Shown here one piece after another: positions 33,300-42,827 of a DNA stretch of 64,000 nucleotides. Both the position numbers and the translations under genes were made by a program. Position 1 is the stretch's first letter, and every line of letters starts with the position of its first letter. Source of the DNA: an uncultured bacterium (GTDB taxonomy: Bacteria > Verrucomicrobiota > Verrucomicrobiia > CAIQCK01); NCBI GenBank assembly GCA_903870275.1, contig CAIQCK010000014.1:23278-87277 (forward strand), read 5' to 3'. The notes beneath the pieces are model-generated. The model had not been told where the DNA came from, did not search any database, and saw only the letters and a list, made by a program, of their open reading frames with translations.

Positions 33300-33336
33300 G
33301 CCGCCGATTCTAAAAGACACGACTCCGGGCGTCCAC

Positions 33337-33383
33337 AACGATAGTGCCTCGAAACGGGCGAGTCGTTGAAACGATTATCGTTT
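33337..33383. promoter_or_regulatory. Operator-like palindrome upstream of the rhamnosidase gene
   Basis: AAACGATtATCGTTT (33369-33383) is a perfect palindrome with 7-bp arms about 70 bp before the start codon. A further AACGATA (33337-33343) repeats the left half closer to the gene. LacI-type operators have this AAACG...CGTTT form. No LacI regulator is in the window. Confidence 0.45.
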
Positions 33384-33439
33384 GGACAGCCGGAACTGAA
33401 AGCTCCGCTGTTGTTGTCGATACCGGGCAGGAATGACTT

Positions 33440-35212
33440 TCACTTTCCAGCAGATTCGATATGCCCGATGCTTGGTTTACGCCCGGCGCTCAGAGGATTC
33501 AGCAAGTAATCAACCTCCGCATGCCAGGACAGGTCTTTCAACTCCCTGCCTTTGCCGATGCCCGCGAAGGAAGCGGTGGGATTGTAGGGATAGTCCGCAG
33601 CGAAGGCCGGTTGCGCGTAATCCGCCGGCGAGAAGCCGCCGATGGCGTGTGCGTCCATTCCGAGGCGGATTTGCCATTCGCTTTTCCCGTTGGGAACCTC
33701 GAACAAGTTTCTGACCTGCACCTTCGGCGCGTGAGTGACCGAATTCCAGTAGAAGTTGTAGTCGAACAGGTTCCCGAAGCAATGCGGCTTTTGGCCGTTG
33801 GTCAGACCCATAAGAAACACACAAGGACCGGTTGCCTCGGCGGTGTTCTGGACGACGACGTTGTTGAAAAACATGTTGCTGTAGGCATACACAAAACCGC
33901 CATTCCAGGAACGGTCAAGCCATTGCTTCTGCTTCTCGTCTCCGCGCCGCTCCTGCCACTTGGGCAGATCGGTGGCCTTACGGTTGTAGGTGGCGAGTTG
34001 GATGCCGACACCGCGATTATCCTTCAGGAAATTGTTGACGACCCAAATCTCCGTCGAGTTTTGCACCGAGATGCCGATGCAATGAGGACGCTGCGTTTTC
34101 CCGTACATCGTGGGCACGCATTCCTGCGTGTTCTCGACGATGTTGTAACCAATGTAACTGTGGAAGGAGATTTCGGCGCGGATGCCTTCGCCGTAGTTGC
34201 CCGATACGTAGTTGTATTCAATGACGTTGTCGGCCGGTCCGCAATCGAGCCAGATGGCCACGCCACCGAGATTGCCGATGAAACGGTTGCGCCGGATGAT
34301 GTTGGCGTTGCCGACAATCTTGGTGCCGCCGGTGCCCCATTCCTTGTAGCCGGCGAGGTCGTTGCCTTCCACGAGGTTGTTTTCGATCAGGTTGTCACCA
34401 CCGCCAACGGAAAATCCAAACTGGCCGTTGTGGCGGCAGATGTTGTCATGGATATGCGAATGCTTCGTCTGGATGGCCAGCCCCGATCCGGCGCTGGAGT
34501 ATTCGAGCAGGTTGTTGCGAAACTCGATGCCTTCGCCGTTGAGCGCGACCATCGCGTTCTGATAGGTGTTCCGGACCCGTCGGAAAATGAAACCGTCAAT
34601 GACAACGTGGTCGCCCCGCACTTTCAGCAAACTGGTTTTGACCGTGATCTCCGTCACCGCGGTGTCGGGATTTTTTCCTTGGGGAAGTTTCAGCGCATAC
34701 CGCGCCGGATCGGTCAGCGTCGCCGTAAAACTGTAATCCGTCATCGTGCCATAAGCCGTGTCCTCTTTCAGGTGGGCGCAGCGTTTGCCATCCACAAACA
34801 CCTGCTCCAACCGCGGCGGCATGTCCCATCGGCCGTCGTCATTGTTGTAGGGCGCTGGCGTCCCCAACTCTTTGCCCCAGACATTGTGCGCGTTGTCGAG
34901 CAACCGCCAGCCGCGCACGCGCTCCGCGCCGTCGAGAATCACCTCCTGCTTCTTCGCGGCCTGAATGACGATGGGCTTGCCCGGCGCGCCCCGCGATTTG
35001 AGCACAAGTTCCCCCGAATAGACGCCCGGAAGAACCGTTACGGTGTCGCTGGGCTTGGTGGCACAATCAATCCCCTTCTGGATTGTTCGGAACGGCTGTG
35101 CGGACGAACCATTGGCAGCATCCGAGCCGTTCGTGGCGACATAATAATCGGCGGCGGGCAAAAAAAGCGTGCCCAGAATCAAAAACACGAAATAGATTTG
35201 GGTTTTCATCAT
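33440..35212 (-). CDS. Secreted right-handed parallel beta-helix protein
   Basis: A 590-residue protein with a signal (MMKTQIYFVFLILGTLFLP). The body is made of parallel beta-helix coils with Asn ladders (IEFRNNLLEYSS, IHDNICRHNGQFG, LIENNLVEGNDL, IIRRNRFIGN, VIEYNYVSGNYG, VVNNFLKDNRG), preceded by the usual start FRTIQKGIDCATKPSDTVTVLPGVY. This fold is found in pectate lyases, polysaccharide lyases and epimerases. No lyase catalytic set stands out, so the substrate is not assigned; an acidic or rhamnosylated plant polysaccharide would fit its neighbour, the rhamnosidase. Confidence 0.75.
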   Translation of the reverse strand: MMKTQIYFVFLILGTLFLPAADYYVATNGSDAANGSSAQPFRTIQKGIDCATKPSDTVTVLPGVYSGELVLKSRGAPGKPIVIQAAKKQEVILDGAERVRGWRLLDNAHNVWGKELGTPAPYNNDDGRWDMPPRLEQVFVDGKRCAHLKEDTAYGTMTDYSFTATLTDPARYALKLPQGKNPDTAVTEITVKTSLLKVRGDHVVIDGFIFRRVRNTYQNAMVALNGEGIEFRNNLLEYSSAGSGLAIQTKHSHIHDNICRHNGQFGFSVGGGDNLIENNLVEGNDLAGYKEWGTGGTKIVGNANIIRRNRFIGNLGGVAIWLDCGPADNVIEYNYVSGNYGEGIRAEISFHSYIGYNIVENTQECVPTMYGKTQRPHCIGISVQNSTEIWVVNNFLKDNRGVGIQLATYNRKATDLPKWQERRGDEKQKQWLDRSWNGGFVYAYSNMFFNNVVVQNTAEATGPCVFLMGLTNGQKPHCFGNLFDYNFYWNSVTHAPKVQVRNLFEVPNGKSEWQIRLGMDAHAIGGFSPADYAQPAFAADYPYNPTASFAGIGKGRELKDLSWHAEVDYLLNPLSAGRKPSIGHIESAGK

Positions 35213-35256
35213 GTCAGGGTTTGAGATGCCCCGTCAGGCAACCTCTTGTTTCCATC

Positions 35257-36561
35257 TCAGAATGTTTGGAACAAATCCACATCGGTCCAGTCCTTGATTT
35301 CATCGGCGGGCCTGTGCAGAAGCGGATCAATCAGTTCCGCGAAAGCCTTGCCGTCCTTGCCGGCATCGCTGTTGAACAGGGCCGCCCAATTGATGCCGTC
35401 AGCGCGGCAAACCAGCAACGTGGAACTGCCGGCCAGCCCGCCGCCATGCCATTTGGTGTATCTGCCCGCTTGCCCCGCGATGGGCCGAACGTCCCAGCCG
35501 CACGCGTAGTAAACCTCCTTCGGCCGGCCGTTGGCCAGATGCCCCACCGCGCCCGGCGGCGGCGCGAGCATGGTCTGGATGCTGGCCTCGTTCAGGATCG
35601 GGCATTTTGTCGGGTCATCCATGGCAACAGCGAAACGAAGCAGGTCCACCGCGGAGGCGATCCAACCGCCGTTGGCATCCATCGTTTCAATACACTCGAC
35701 CCCGTAAGGCAGCGGCACCTCTTTTCCAATGAACGGGCCGGAGATGGCCCGGCCGGTGCGCCTGCCGCTGTCGTAATATTTCACTTCGCCCGGAGCGCGG
35801 TCCCTGAGGAGGTTTTTTCCCAACTGCATCCGGCGAATGCCCATCGGAGCAAAAATCTGCCGGGACACAAACTCATGGTATGGCTTGTTCGTAACCGCTT
35901 CGATCACACGCCCCAGGACGCAGTATCCAAAGTTGGAGTATGCGTAGGCCGTGCCAGGGGCGAAATCCAACGGCTTGCCCATGGTGTATCGAATGATCTG
36001 CCGGGGATGAATCGGCAGGCGGACCCGAAACGCCCTGGCCACCGTTTCAGCAGCCTCAGCGCCCATTGGGTCGAGCGACTTGTCGCGATCCCATCCCGCC
36101 GTGTGCTGCAAGCAATGCCGCACCTGGATTTCATGCAAGCGCGGGTCCATGCGCGCTCCGCGTTCCAAGAACGGCTCCAGTTTCAGAATCTCGAACACCC
36201 GGTCGTCGAGCTTGAGCCTGCCCTTCTCAACCAGATGCATGACGGCCGCAGAGGTGAAGGGCTTGCTTATGCTGGCAATGCGAAACAGAGACACGGGCAG
36301 GACGGGTTGCTGCTTTTCGAGATCGGCGTGACCGAAGCCGCGGGCGTAAACCAAACGACCATGATAGGCCACGGCCAATGAAGCGCCGGGCGGCTTGTGC
36401 TCGCGCATGAACTCCGTCATTAACTCGTCATAGGCAACCAGCTTCGGTCTGGGGCCGGTCTTGACCTGACCAAAAGACCGCTGTTGCCAAAGCCACAAAG
36501 CCGACCCCACGGTGGCTGTTGCCAAAAACTGCCGGCGGGTAGTGGTGCGCAAACGGTTCAT
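35257..36561 (-). CDS. Tat-exported serine hydrolase, class C beta-lactamase/DD-peptidase fold
   Basis: A 434-residue protein. Its ATG at 36561 (MNRLRTTTRRQFLATATVG) overlaps the upstream esterase stop (ATGA), which decides the start. A twin-arginine signal is followed by the beta-lactamase fold: S97-I-S-K100 as nucleophile motif (RIASISKPFT), the Tyr motif YSN (AYAYSNFGY) and a closing HGGG in place of KTG. Members are esterases, amidases and peptidases; a role in ester removal from glycans is as likely as one in cell-wall work. Coupled to the esterase gene. Confidence 0.82.
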   Translation of the reverse strand: MNRLRTTTRRQFLATATVGSALWLWQQRSFGQVKTGPRPKLVAYDELMTEFMREHKPPGASLAVAYHGRLVYARGFGHADLEKQQPVLPVSLFRIASISKPFTSAAVMHLVEKGRLKLDDRVFEILKLEPFLERGARMDPRLHEIQVRHCLQHTAGWDRDKSLDPMGAEAAETVARAFRVRLPIHPRQIIRYTMGKPLDFAPGTAYAYSNFGYCVLGRVIEAVTNKPYHEFVSRQIFAPMGIRRMQLGKNLLRDRAPGEVKYYDSGRRTGRAISGPFIGKEVPLPYGVECIETMDANGGWIASAVDLLRFAVAMDDPTKCPILNEASIQTMLAPPPGAVGHLANGRPKEVYYACGWDVRPIAGQAGRYTKWHGGGLAGSSTLLVCRADGINWAALFNSDAGKDGKAFAELIDPLLHRPADEIKDWTDVDLFQTF

Positions 36562-37520
36562 CGGAGTTCTCTTGGCCACGCTTCAAAATACCATGCAAAC
36601 TCACGCTCACCGAGCGCGCGATAAACAACGGTGGCGTTGTGCGCCGCTCCCGCGACCACTTCGTAGTCGTGTTCGATTTTCAGTTGTGTGAGGAATTCGT
36701 GCAGCGCCTGGTTGTTTGGTTGAAGCGAGTCTTCGCTTCCCACTGCAATCCGCACCTTGGTCTTGCCGCGGATCGCGTCGGCGTTGTGCCGAATCACCGT
36801 GGCGAGATCATTAGCCTCGAAATAACTTTTCTCGGCGCTCAGCATCATCTTCCGGCGGCCGCCCTGCGGAGGCTTCAGCGGGCCCCATTCCACCGAGTCG
36901 GTGAGCGCGCCGGATCGGACGCTGACCAAGCCGAAAAGGTCCGGATGTTTGAAGCCGAGGTGCGCCGCGCCGTAGCCGCCCATCGAAAAACCTTCGACGG
37001 CCCGCGCCTCGCGTTTCGCCATCGTCCGATACGTCTGGTCCACGTGCGGAATCAGTTCCTTGGTGATGACACCGTCCACCGGTTGTTTGCCGTTTTGGGA
37101 ATCGCAGTAGAAACTGGCCGTCAGTCCGTTCACCAGCACCGCGATCGTGGCGGGCGCTTTGCCGGCGCGGGTGTATTCGTCCAGCGGTGTGACGAACACG
37201 GCGCCGGCGCGCGGATTGCCGCCGTAGCCGTGAAGAAAATAGACCACCGGATAGCGCCGCGTGGTATTGGTTTCGTAATCGGGCGGCAGATAGATCAAAT
37301 AACTAACCTCGCCGCCAACGAGCTTGCTGGTAAAGGTCCGATAGTGCGTCCCCGCCGGCTCGTTCTGATTTGGATCGAGCCAGTGGACTTCGGCGTTGGC
37401 TTTCTGGTCACCCTGTTTGTCGGGCGCAGTTGACGGCTTGCGAGTGTCATTTTTTCCCTCGGCGGCAAATGCCAGCATCGCGAAAGCGAGAAACGCGAGG
37501 ACGGCGGGATATGTTTTCAT
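36558..37520 (-). CDS. Secreted esterase, feruloyl-esterase D/enterochelin-esterase-like (paralogue A)
   Basis: About 320 residues; of three ATG codons in a row (37526, 37523, 37520) the last starts MKTYPAVLAFLAFAMLAFA, a Sec signal. The alpha/beta hydrolase core is VSYLIYLPPDYE, YPVVYFLHGYGGNP (oxyanion part), nucleophile elbow EGFSMGGYGAAHLGF and a late HN as catalytic His. The family (PF00756) includes feruloyl and acetyl-xylan esterases. It is clearly related to the next gene (37635-38627), both with IPHVDQTYRT and SMGGYGAAHLGF. Confidence 0.82.
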   Translation of the reverse strand: MKTYPAVLAFLAFAMLAFAAEGKNDTRKPSTAPDKQGDQKANAEVHWLDPNQNEPAGTHYRTFTSKLVGGEVSYLIYLPPDYETNTTRRYPVVYFLHGYGGNPRAGAVFVTPLDEYTRAGKAPATIAVLVNGLTASFYCDSQNGKQPVDGVITKELIPHVDQTYRTMAKREARAVEGFSMGGYGAAHLGFKHPDLFGLVSVRSGALTDSVEWGPLKPPQGGRRKMMLSAEKSYFEANDLATVIRHNADAIRGKTKVRIAVGSEDSLQPNNQALHEFLTQLKIEHDYEVVAGAAHNATVVYRALGEREFAWYFEAWPRELR

Positions 37521-37560
37521 CATCATGCAAACGAACGCGATTGAAGCTGCGGCGCGGTTT

Positions 37561-37608
37561 TCACTTCCGAAGATACTTGTCAAAGAAAGCCGTGAGCACT
37601 GTTCTCAT
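37561..37608 (-). pseudogene. Possible remnant of a hydrolase C-terminus
   Basis: A 15-codon frame ending in AFFDKYLRK and a stop, with an in-frame stop just before it. The ending resembles the last helix of alpha/beta hydrolases. Lying between two esterase paralogues, it may be the scar of a lost copy. Very short, so weak. Confidence 0.2.
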
Positions 37609-37634
37609 CGGTGCAGTTCACGAGGGATTCTTGT

Positions 37635-38627
37635 CTACCGGGCCTTGTCCAGCGCTTCGAGACTTTTGCGGTGGAACTCGAAGACCTTCGTTCCCAACTT
37701 CCGGTAGTAGAGCGGCGACTCGTGCGCCACGTCGGGAACGATTTCGTAATCGTGTTGGATGCCGAGTTCCGTCAGCAATTCGTGCAACTCCTTGTTTCGC
37801 GGCAGCAGTTTGTCCAGCGAACCGCAGCCGATGCGAATGTGGGTCTTGTCCCGCAGCTTGTCCGCATTCTTGCGCGCCAGCGTCAGCGGATGCTCCGCCA
37901 CGCGGCGCTCGTTGTCGCCGCCGAACACGCCAAACATCGGCCCCTCTTTGGGAATGTCCGACAACGTCGGATCAATCAACGCGCCCGCATTGATGACGAC
38001 CGTCCCGAACAGTTCGGGATATTTGAAACCGAGGTGCGCCGCGCCGTAGCCGCCCATCGAGTAGCCTTCGATCACGCGGCCTTCGCGCCTGGCCTGCGTG
38101 CGATAAGTTTGGTCCACGTGTGGAATCAAGTCCTTGATGATCACGCTCTCGACCGGCCGCCGGCCATCCACCGAGTCGCAGTAGAAACCTTTCACCATGC
38201 CGTTGACCATCACGACGATGACGGGCGGCAGCACGCCCTCCTGGATGGCTGCCTCGACACGCGGGACAAACATCGTCGCGCCGGCCCGCTGGTTGCCGCC
38301 CATGCCGTGCAACCAGTAGATCACCGGATAGCGTTTTTGTTCCTGCTCGTAACCCGGTGGCAGCCAGACAAGATAGCTGACGTTGCTCCCGATCACTGTG
38401 CTCTGAAAGGTCTTGTATTGCGTCCCGTTGGGCGCCGATGTGTTGGGATCCAGCCACGCGGCGGGCGGCATGAGACGCATGTTTGGCGGCCGGTGAACAT
38501 CCGGTTGCGTCGGAGGCCGCGGGGAGGGTTCGTTGTCTGCGGCAACGGCGTTCGCCGTAACAGCGGCGCACGCGCCCATCACCCAGAAAACCGCAACGAG
38601 GTTTTTGAACCGGTTGGACCCTTGCAT
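37635..38627 (-). CDS. Secreted esterase, feruloyl-esterase D-like (paralogue B)
   Basis: About 330 residues. Two in-frame ATG codons (38633, 38627) lie behind AAAGGAAA; the second is better spaced. The long upstream open frame overlaps the next gene and has no ribosome site. Signal MQGSNRFKNLVAVFWVMGAC, then YLVWLPPGYE, YPVIYWLHGMGGN, elbow IEGYSMGGYGAAHLGF and VAHESPLYY with the catalytic His. Same family and layout as paralogue A, with about half of the residues shared by eye. The two probably arose by duplication and take acyl or feruloyl groups off the same kind of polysaccharide. Confidence 0.82.
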   Translation of the reverse strand: MQGSNRFKNLVAVFWVMGACAAVTANAVAADNEPSPRPPTQPDVHRPPNMRLMPPAAWLDPNTSAPNGTQYKTFQSTVIGSNVSYLVWLPPGYEQEQKRYPVIYWLHGMGGNQRAGATMFVPRVEAAIQEGVLPPVIVVMVNGMVKGFYCDSVDGRRPVESVIIKDLIPHVDQTYRTQARREGRVIEGYSMGGYGAAHLGFKYPELFGTVVINAGALIDPTLSDIPKEGPMFGVFGGDNERRVAEHPLTLARKNADKLRDKTHIRIGCGSLDKLLPRNKELHELLTELGIQHDYEIVPDVAHESPLYYRKLGTKVFEFHRKSLEALDKAR

Positions 38628-38745
38628 AAGCATTTTCCTTTCGGCGCGACCGCGAGCCGGGTAGGTTTGGTATTTCAACACCGGCCAAAAGTGAAAGTTG
38701 TCAAGCAAGGGGCGGCCGGCGCGAACGTCAGGCGCTTCCGCCGCT

Positions 38746-41700
38746 TCATCGCGCCACATCCGCGCCAATGCGCAATAGCGTGCGGCGAGTGGCGACATCC
38801 GGATAGTCGGCGGCGAGTTTGCGAATGGCGACGGCGTTGCCGGCGTCCGCAAAACGCTCCAGCGCTTCCGCCGCCGCGTGGCGCGTGTCGGGAGCGTTCT
38901 TCAAGTCGCCGATCGTTTTCAACAACACCGGCGTCGCGCGCGCGTCGCCAATCTGGCCGAGCGCCCACGCGGCGGCGGCGCGCCAACAGGGCGTCAAGTC
39001 GTTGTGCAGGAACATCACGCCGGGGCCGAGCGGGTCGGGACTTCCGTGCGCAGCCTCCGACAACTCGCGGTCCAGCGCGGCCATCAGCGTGTCCACCGAC
39101 TGTGGGTCGCCGAGGTTGCCCAACAATCGCGCCGTGAAGAAACAAACCCAGTTCTTGGTCGGCAGCTTCTGGACGACCGGAATGCCGATGTCGAACACGC
39201 GCGGAATGTCGTTGGGCTTTGCCCGGTAGGCGTCGAAGACAGCGCGGACGCGCGGCTCGTATTTCCGGTCGCGGCAAACCAACGACAGGATTTGCGCCGC
39301 ACGAATTTCGGGATCGGGCTTGCCGCCCCACGCGCCGATGGTCATGCCGATCGCGTCCTCGATCTCCTTCGTGCGCGTGGCGTGCGCGTCGCCCAGGATG
39401 GACAGGCAGGTTTCCACCACGGCCATCCCGGCACCGCTGCGGCGGATGACGCGGCCGAAGAGCGTCTCGCAGTCGTCGTTGCACGGAAACAGCGCGCGGT
39501 CGAAATCCGTTGGCACCGAACGGATGATGTGCGGAACGATGCTGCCGGCCCTCGTGGACCCCATCGCATCCAGCGCCTCGACGATGAGATAGTGCACCGG
39601 CGACGCGTGGCAGGCCATCAGCGCCGGATGGTCGCCATACCAATACGTATAGAGCGTGTAGTCCTCCAACTGCGCGAAGGCGTTGGTCAGCGCCGCCTCC
39701 GCTGCCGGCGTGGCGATGCGGCCGAGCGATTCCGCCGCAGCCTCGGCCAGGAACAGGTTGCCGGTGGCGGGGTGGCTGTGGACGCGGAGCGTCTCGGCGA
39801 GCATCGGCATTGCCTCGGTGTCTTTCAGACAGCCGAGCGCGCGCGTCGCTGCCTGCAACGCGCGCGGATTGGCCGCCGCGAGCGCGTTGAACTTCGCGCC
39901 GTCGCCCAGATGGGTCTTGCGCCATTCGGGATACGGATTGTTGCCGCGCTCACCGGCCACGTATTTCCGCAAAACCACCCGCGCCGCGTCGCCGCCAATG
40001 TGCCCGAGCGCCACCGCAGCGCGCCGGACCACGTCGTGGTCGCTGTTCTCCATTCGCCGCGCCAGTTCCTGTTCGATCTGGTCCCAGTTGTTGGCTCGCA
40101 ACCAATCGCGCCATTTCGCGGCCTGCCGCGTCCGTTCGTCGGCGGCAACAAAGGCGTTGAAGTCCGACGCGTGACCGGTGAGGTTCTCCAGCGCCACCGA
40201 CGCCGCCTGGGCCACGAGCGGTTCTTCGTCGGCGAGCGCGGCCAGCAACGGCTCGGCCGATTCGCGCGTGCCGCAATCGCTCAGTGCCATCGCAGCGGCC
40301 ACGCGCGCCTCACGGCTCGCATGGCGCAGGCATTCCGCGAGCGCCGGCGCGGCCACAGGTTCACGAAAAATCGCCAGCCGTTGCGCCGCTGTCACTTTCA
40401 ATCGCTCATCCGCGCCGCGCAACTGCGCAATCAGCGCCGCCACTTCCTGCGCGCCGGTGATTTGCGCGTCGCCCGTCATACTGTGACGGTTGATGCCGGC
40501 GATTTCGCGAAATCGGTCCAATTGAAGCTCCATCAATCCCGTGACGGCGGGATTGTTGCCGCGAAACCGGAGCGATTGCCCCTGTCCCAGCAGTTTCAGC
40601 GGCGGCGTCCGCATCGCCTGCATTGTCGCGACGGCGTGCGGCGGCGATGACTGGCGCGACTGGTGGCAACCGAGGCAGCCGCGCCGCTCGCCGGGGCGGA
40701 CGTAAATCCACGACATCTCGTTCAACTCCGAGCGGCCTTCGCCATCCACCGCCTGGAACGCGATCGGTGTGTCCGCCGGCACCTCAACCGCGAACGATCC
40801 GTCCGGCGCGAGCGGCACGGTGCCGAGTTCCGTCGTTTCGTTGCCGGCGTGGACGATGTAGGAATGCGACGAGCGCACGGTCAGGCCCTTGCCGGCCAGC
40901 ACGCGGATGGCGCGCACGTGCGACCAGCCGGCGGTGGTGTTCTTGGTGAACCGCGCGTTCTGGCAAAAGAGCACGCCCGTCGCGCGCGGGTTGTCCGCGT
41001 CGGCCGGTTCCATTTTCTGCGCCAGCACCGGCGGCCGGGGCCGCGCGCCGAGATAAACCGGCGAGTGCAACGGCGTTTCCTCCGAGTTGAACACCACCAC
41101 TACCTTGTCACCCGTCTGCGGGTCGAGGATGGCGAGTTTTTCGTAACTGAAATCGTGAACGGTCCGCTTCTGCTTTTTGACGACCCTCTCAACGGGAACC
41201 CGCCGCGCCACCGTCACGAGCAGCCGGCCATCGGGCAGCGCCGCGACATCGCCTGCTTCCACGCCGACGCGCTGCAATTCCTTCGCCTCGCAGCCCGGCC
41301 GGCCAATGTCCACGCCCGTGCCGGACAGATACGCGACGCGACCGTCGGGCATCGGCGCGGGACTGCCGCAGTTGAACGCGCGCAACCGGCTGCCATACTC
41401 CGGGCCGTTGTCCAAACCAAATTCCGTATAGCCCTCTGTGCCGTCGGGATGCACCGCGTGCAACAGCGTCTCGACCTTGCCACGGTCGAAAAAGTTGTCG
41501 GAGCGGATGAACAGGATGCGGCCGTCGGCGAGCACCTCCGGCTCGTTGTCGAAAATAATGGTGTTGGTGAGCGGCCGCGCGTCGGTGCCGTCGGCGTTCA
41601 TCGCGAAGAGCGCGCGCGACGGTGGGCTGTGGTATTCCTCAAACGTGCCGATGCGCGTGGAGACGAACACGATCCGGCCGTCCGGCAGTTCCGCCGGGTC

Positions 41701-42807
41701 AATGTCGTGAAACGGCCCGTCGGTGAGCCGTTGCGGCTCGCCGCCCGACGCGGGCACTTTGTAAATGTGGTAGAACGCCTCGCCCTCGCGCGCCATCGAA
41801 ACATAAATCCACTTTCCGTCAAAAGACACGCTCGGCGAGCCGATGGCGCCCTTGCCGGCGTCGAGCAACACCTGCGGTTTCACACCGGGCCGCGCCGGTT
41901 TCAACACGAACAGTTTGTGACCCACCTTCATCGGGGCGGGCAGGTCGTGTTCGGGAAACGCGCGCGAATTGCGCGGATTGAAAATGGTGACGCTCAGGCT
42001 GTCCGCGCTGGTGCCGGTGTGCGATGGCGGCCGATACAGGCTGCAATCCTCGCCTAGGAAAGCCACCGCCTCCGGCCACGGATAATCCGCGGGCGGAACG
42101 ATCTCCACCACCGGCTTCGGCAGCGCCGCGCCACCCCGGTTCGCCGCGACCTTGTGCGCCTCGATCTGCGCGCGCACCTGCCGCCGCGCATCGTCCATCG
42201 GCGCGCTCGCGCGCACGGCAGGCGGCCGTGCCACGATCTTCCCCCACGGCCCGATGCCGTAGTCGCCCACGACGTGGGCGGCGCGCCACCGTGTGTCATC
42301 GAGGCCGGGCTGCTGCCATTTCGGCAACACCTTGTCGAGGCTCTTCCACGGCTCGCCGGTCACGCAAACCACCTGCCGGCCGTCTGCCAGTTGCGCCACA
42401 AGCTTCACCAACAAGCCGGCGGGACCGGGCGCGGTGTTGATCGCCTCCACCGCCAGTACGTTATTTCCCGGCACGAGCATGTCGGCCACGTCGAACCGTT
42501 TCGCCTTGTGCCATGCGTTCGGGTCCGACTCGCTTTCGCCCGCGAGTCTGCCGTTGACGCAAAGCGTGTACAGGTTGTCGGCGGCACAAATCACCTCCGC
42601 CGATTGGACCTGCGCCTTCTCCGGCAACGCGAACGTCCCTCGAAAGTAGTCCGTCCCCGCCGGAAAATTCTGCGACGACGGCATCGGCTCCGCGGAAAAC
42701 CAAATCCACTTCGCGCCATCGAAGCCGAAGGGCTGGGGCTGGGCCGCCGCGGCCAGACCCACGCTCGCCACTACCGTTAGTACCGTTGCAAGTTTGATTG
42801 CATTCAT
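38746..42807 (-). CDS. Large secreted protein: beta-sandwich, TolB-like propeller, CxxCH haem site, HEAT repeats
   Basis: A 1353-residue protein with a Sec signal (MNAIKLATVLTVVASVGLAAA); the start at 42807 skips eight extra codons. Residues about 28-190 form a beta-sandwich like the rhamnosidase N-domain (WIWFSAEPMP, LYTLCVNGRLAGE). About 290-520 is a propeller with TolB/PD40 repeats (GSPSVSFDGKWIYVSM, EPEVLADGRILFI). C711-x2-C714-H715 (GCLGCHQS) is a c-type haem motif. From about 790 to the end HEAT repeats dominate (VRRAAVALGHIGGDAARVV). This order is typical of PVC secreted proteins whose substrate is unknown; electron transfer coupled to a sugar dehydrogenase is one idea. Downstream of the beta-propeller gene by 20 bp. 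Confidence 0.75.
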   Translation of the reverse strand: MNAIKLATVLTVVASVGLAAAAQPQPFGFDGAKWIWFSAEPMPSSQNFPAGTDYFRGTFALPEKAQVQSAEVICAADNLYTLCVNGRLAGESESDPNAWHKAKRFDVADMLVPGNNVLAVEAINTAPGPAGLLVKLVAQLADGRQVVCVTGEPWKSLDKVLPKWQQPGLDDTRWRAAHVVGDYGIGPWGKIVARPPAVRASAPMDDARRQVRAQIEAHKVAANRGGAALPKPVVEIVPPADYPWPEAVAFLGEDCSLYRPPSHTGTSADSLSVTIFNPRNSRAFPEHDLPAPMKVGHKLFVLKPARPGVKPQVLLDAGKGAIGSPSVSFDGKWIYVSMAREGEAFYHIYKVPASGGEPQRLTDGPFHDIDPAELPDGRIVFVSTRIGTFEEYHSPPSRALFAMNADGTDARPLTNTIIFDNEPEVLADGRILFIRSDNFFDRGKVETLLHAVHPDGTEGYTEFGLDNGPEYGSRLRAFNCGSPAPMPDGRVAYLSGTGVDIGRPGCEAKELQRVGVEAGDVAALPDGRLLVTVARRVPVERVVKKQKRTVHDFSYEKLAILDPQTGDKVVVVFNSEETPLHSPVYLGARPRPPVLAQKMEPADADNPRATGVLFCQNARFTKNTTAGWSHVRAIRVLAGKGLTVRSSHSYIVHAGNETTELGTVPLAPDGSFAVEVPADTPIAFQAVDGEGRSELNEMSWIYVRPGERRGCLGCHQSRQSSPPHAVATMQAMRTPPLKLLGQGQSLRFRGNNPAVTGLMELQLDRFREIAGINRHSMTGDAQITGAQEVAALIAQLRGADERLKVTAAQRLAIFREPVAAPALAECLRHASREARVAAAMALSDCGTRESAEPLLAALADEEPLVAQAASVALENLTGHASDFNAFVAADERTRQAAKWRDWLRANNWDQIEQELARRMENSDHDVVRRAAVALGHIGGDAARVVLRKYVAGERGNNPYPEWRKTHLGDGAKFNALAAANPRALQAATRALGCLKDTEAMPMLAETLRVHSHPATGNLFLAEAAAESLGRIATPAAEAALTNAFAQLEDYTLYTYWYGDHPALMACHASPVHYLIVEALDAMGSTRAGSIVPHIIRSVPTDFDRALFPCNDDCETLFGRVIRRSGAGMAVVETCLSILGDAHATRTKEIEDAIGMTIGAWGGKPDPEIRAAQILSLVCRDRKYEPRVRAVFDAYRAKPNDIPRVFDIGIPVVQKLPTKNWVCFFTARLLGNLGDPQSVDTLMAALDRELSEAAHGSPDPLGPGVMFLHNDLTPCWRAAAAWALGQIGDARATPVLLKTIGDLKNAPDTRHAAAEALERFADAGNAVAIRKLAADYPDVATRRTLLRIGADVAR

Positions 42808-42827
42808 CTTGTGCGCAGTTTCTTCGA

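Noticed and set aside
33461..35224. Very long open frames antisense to real genes (also 9566-11650, 21674-24055, 30675-33074, 48551-50701, 58377-60671)
   Set aside because: They lie exactly opposite genes with clear families, are rich in Arg/Ala/Val/His as expected from GC-rich codons read backwards, and have no ribosome sites or domains.
38628..38852. Upstream extension of the second esterase into the 3' end of the large gene
   Set aside because: The extra 75 codons overlap the neighbour and precede a good ribosome site and signal peptide at 38627.
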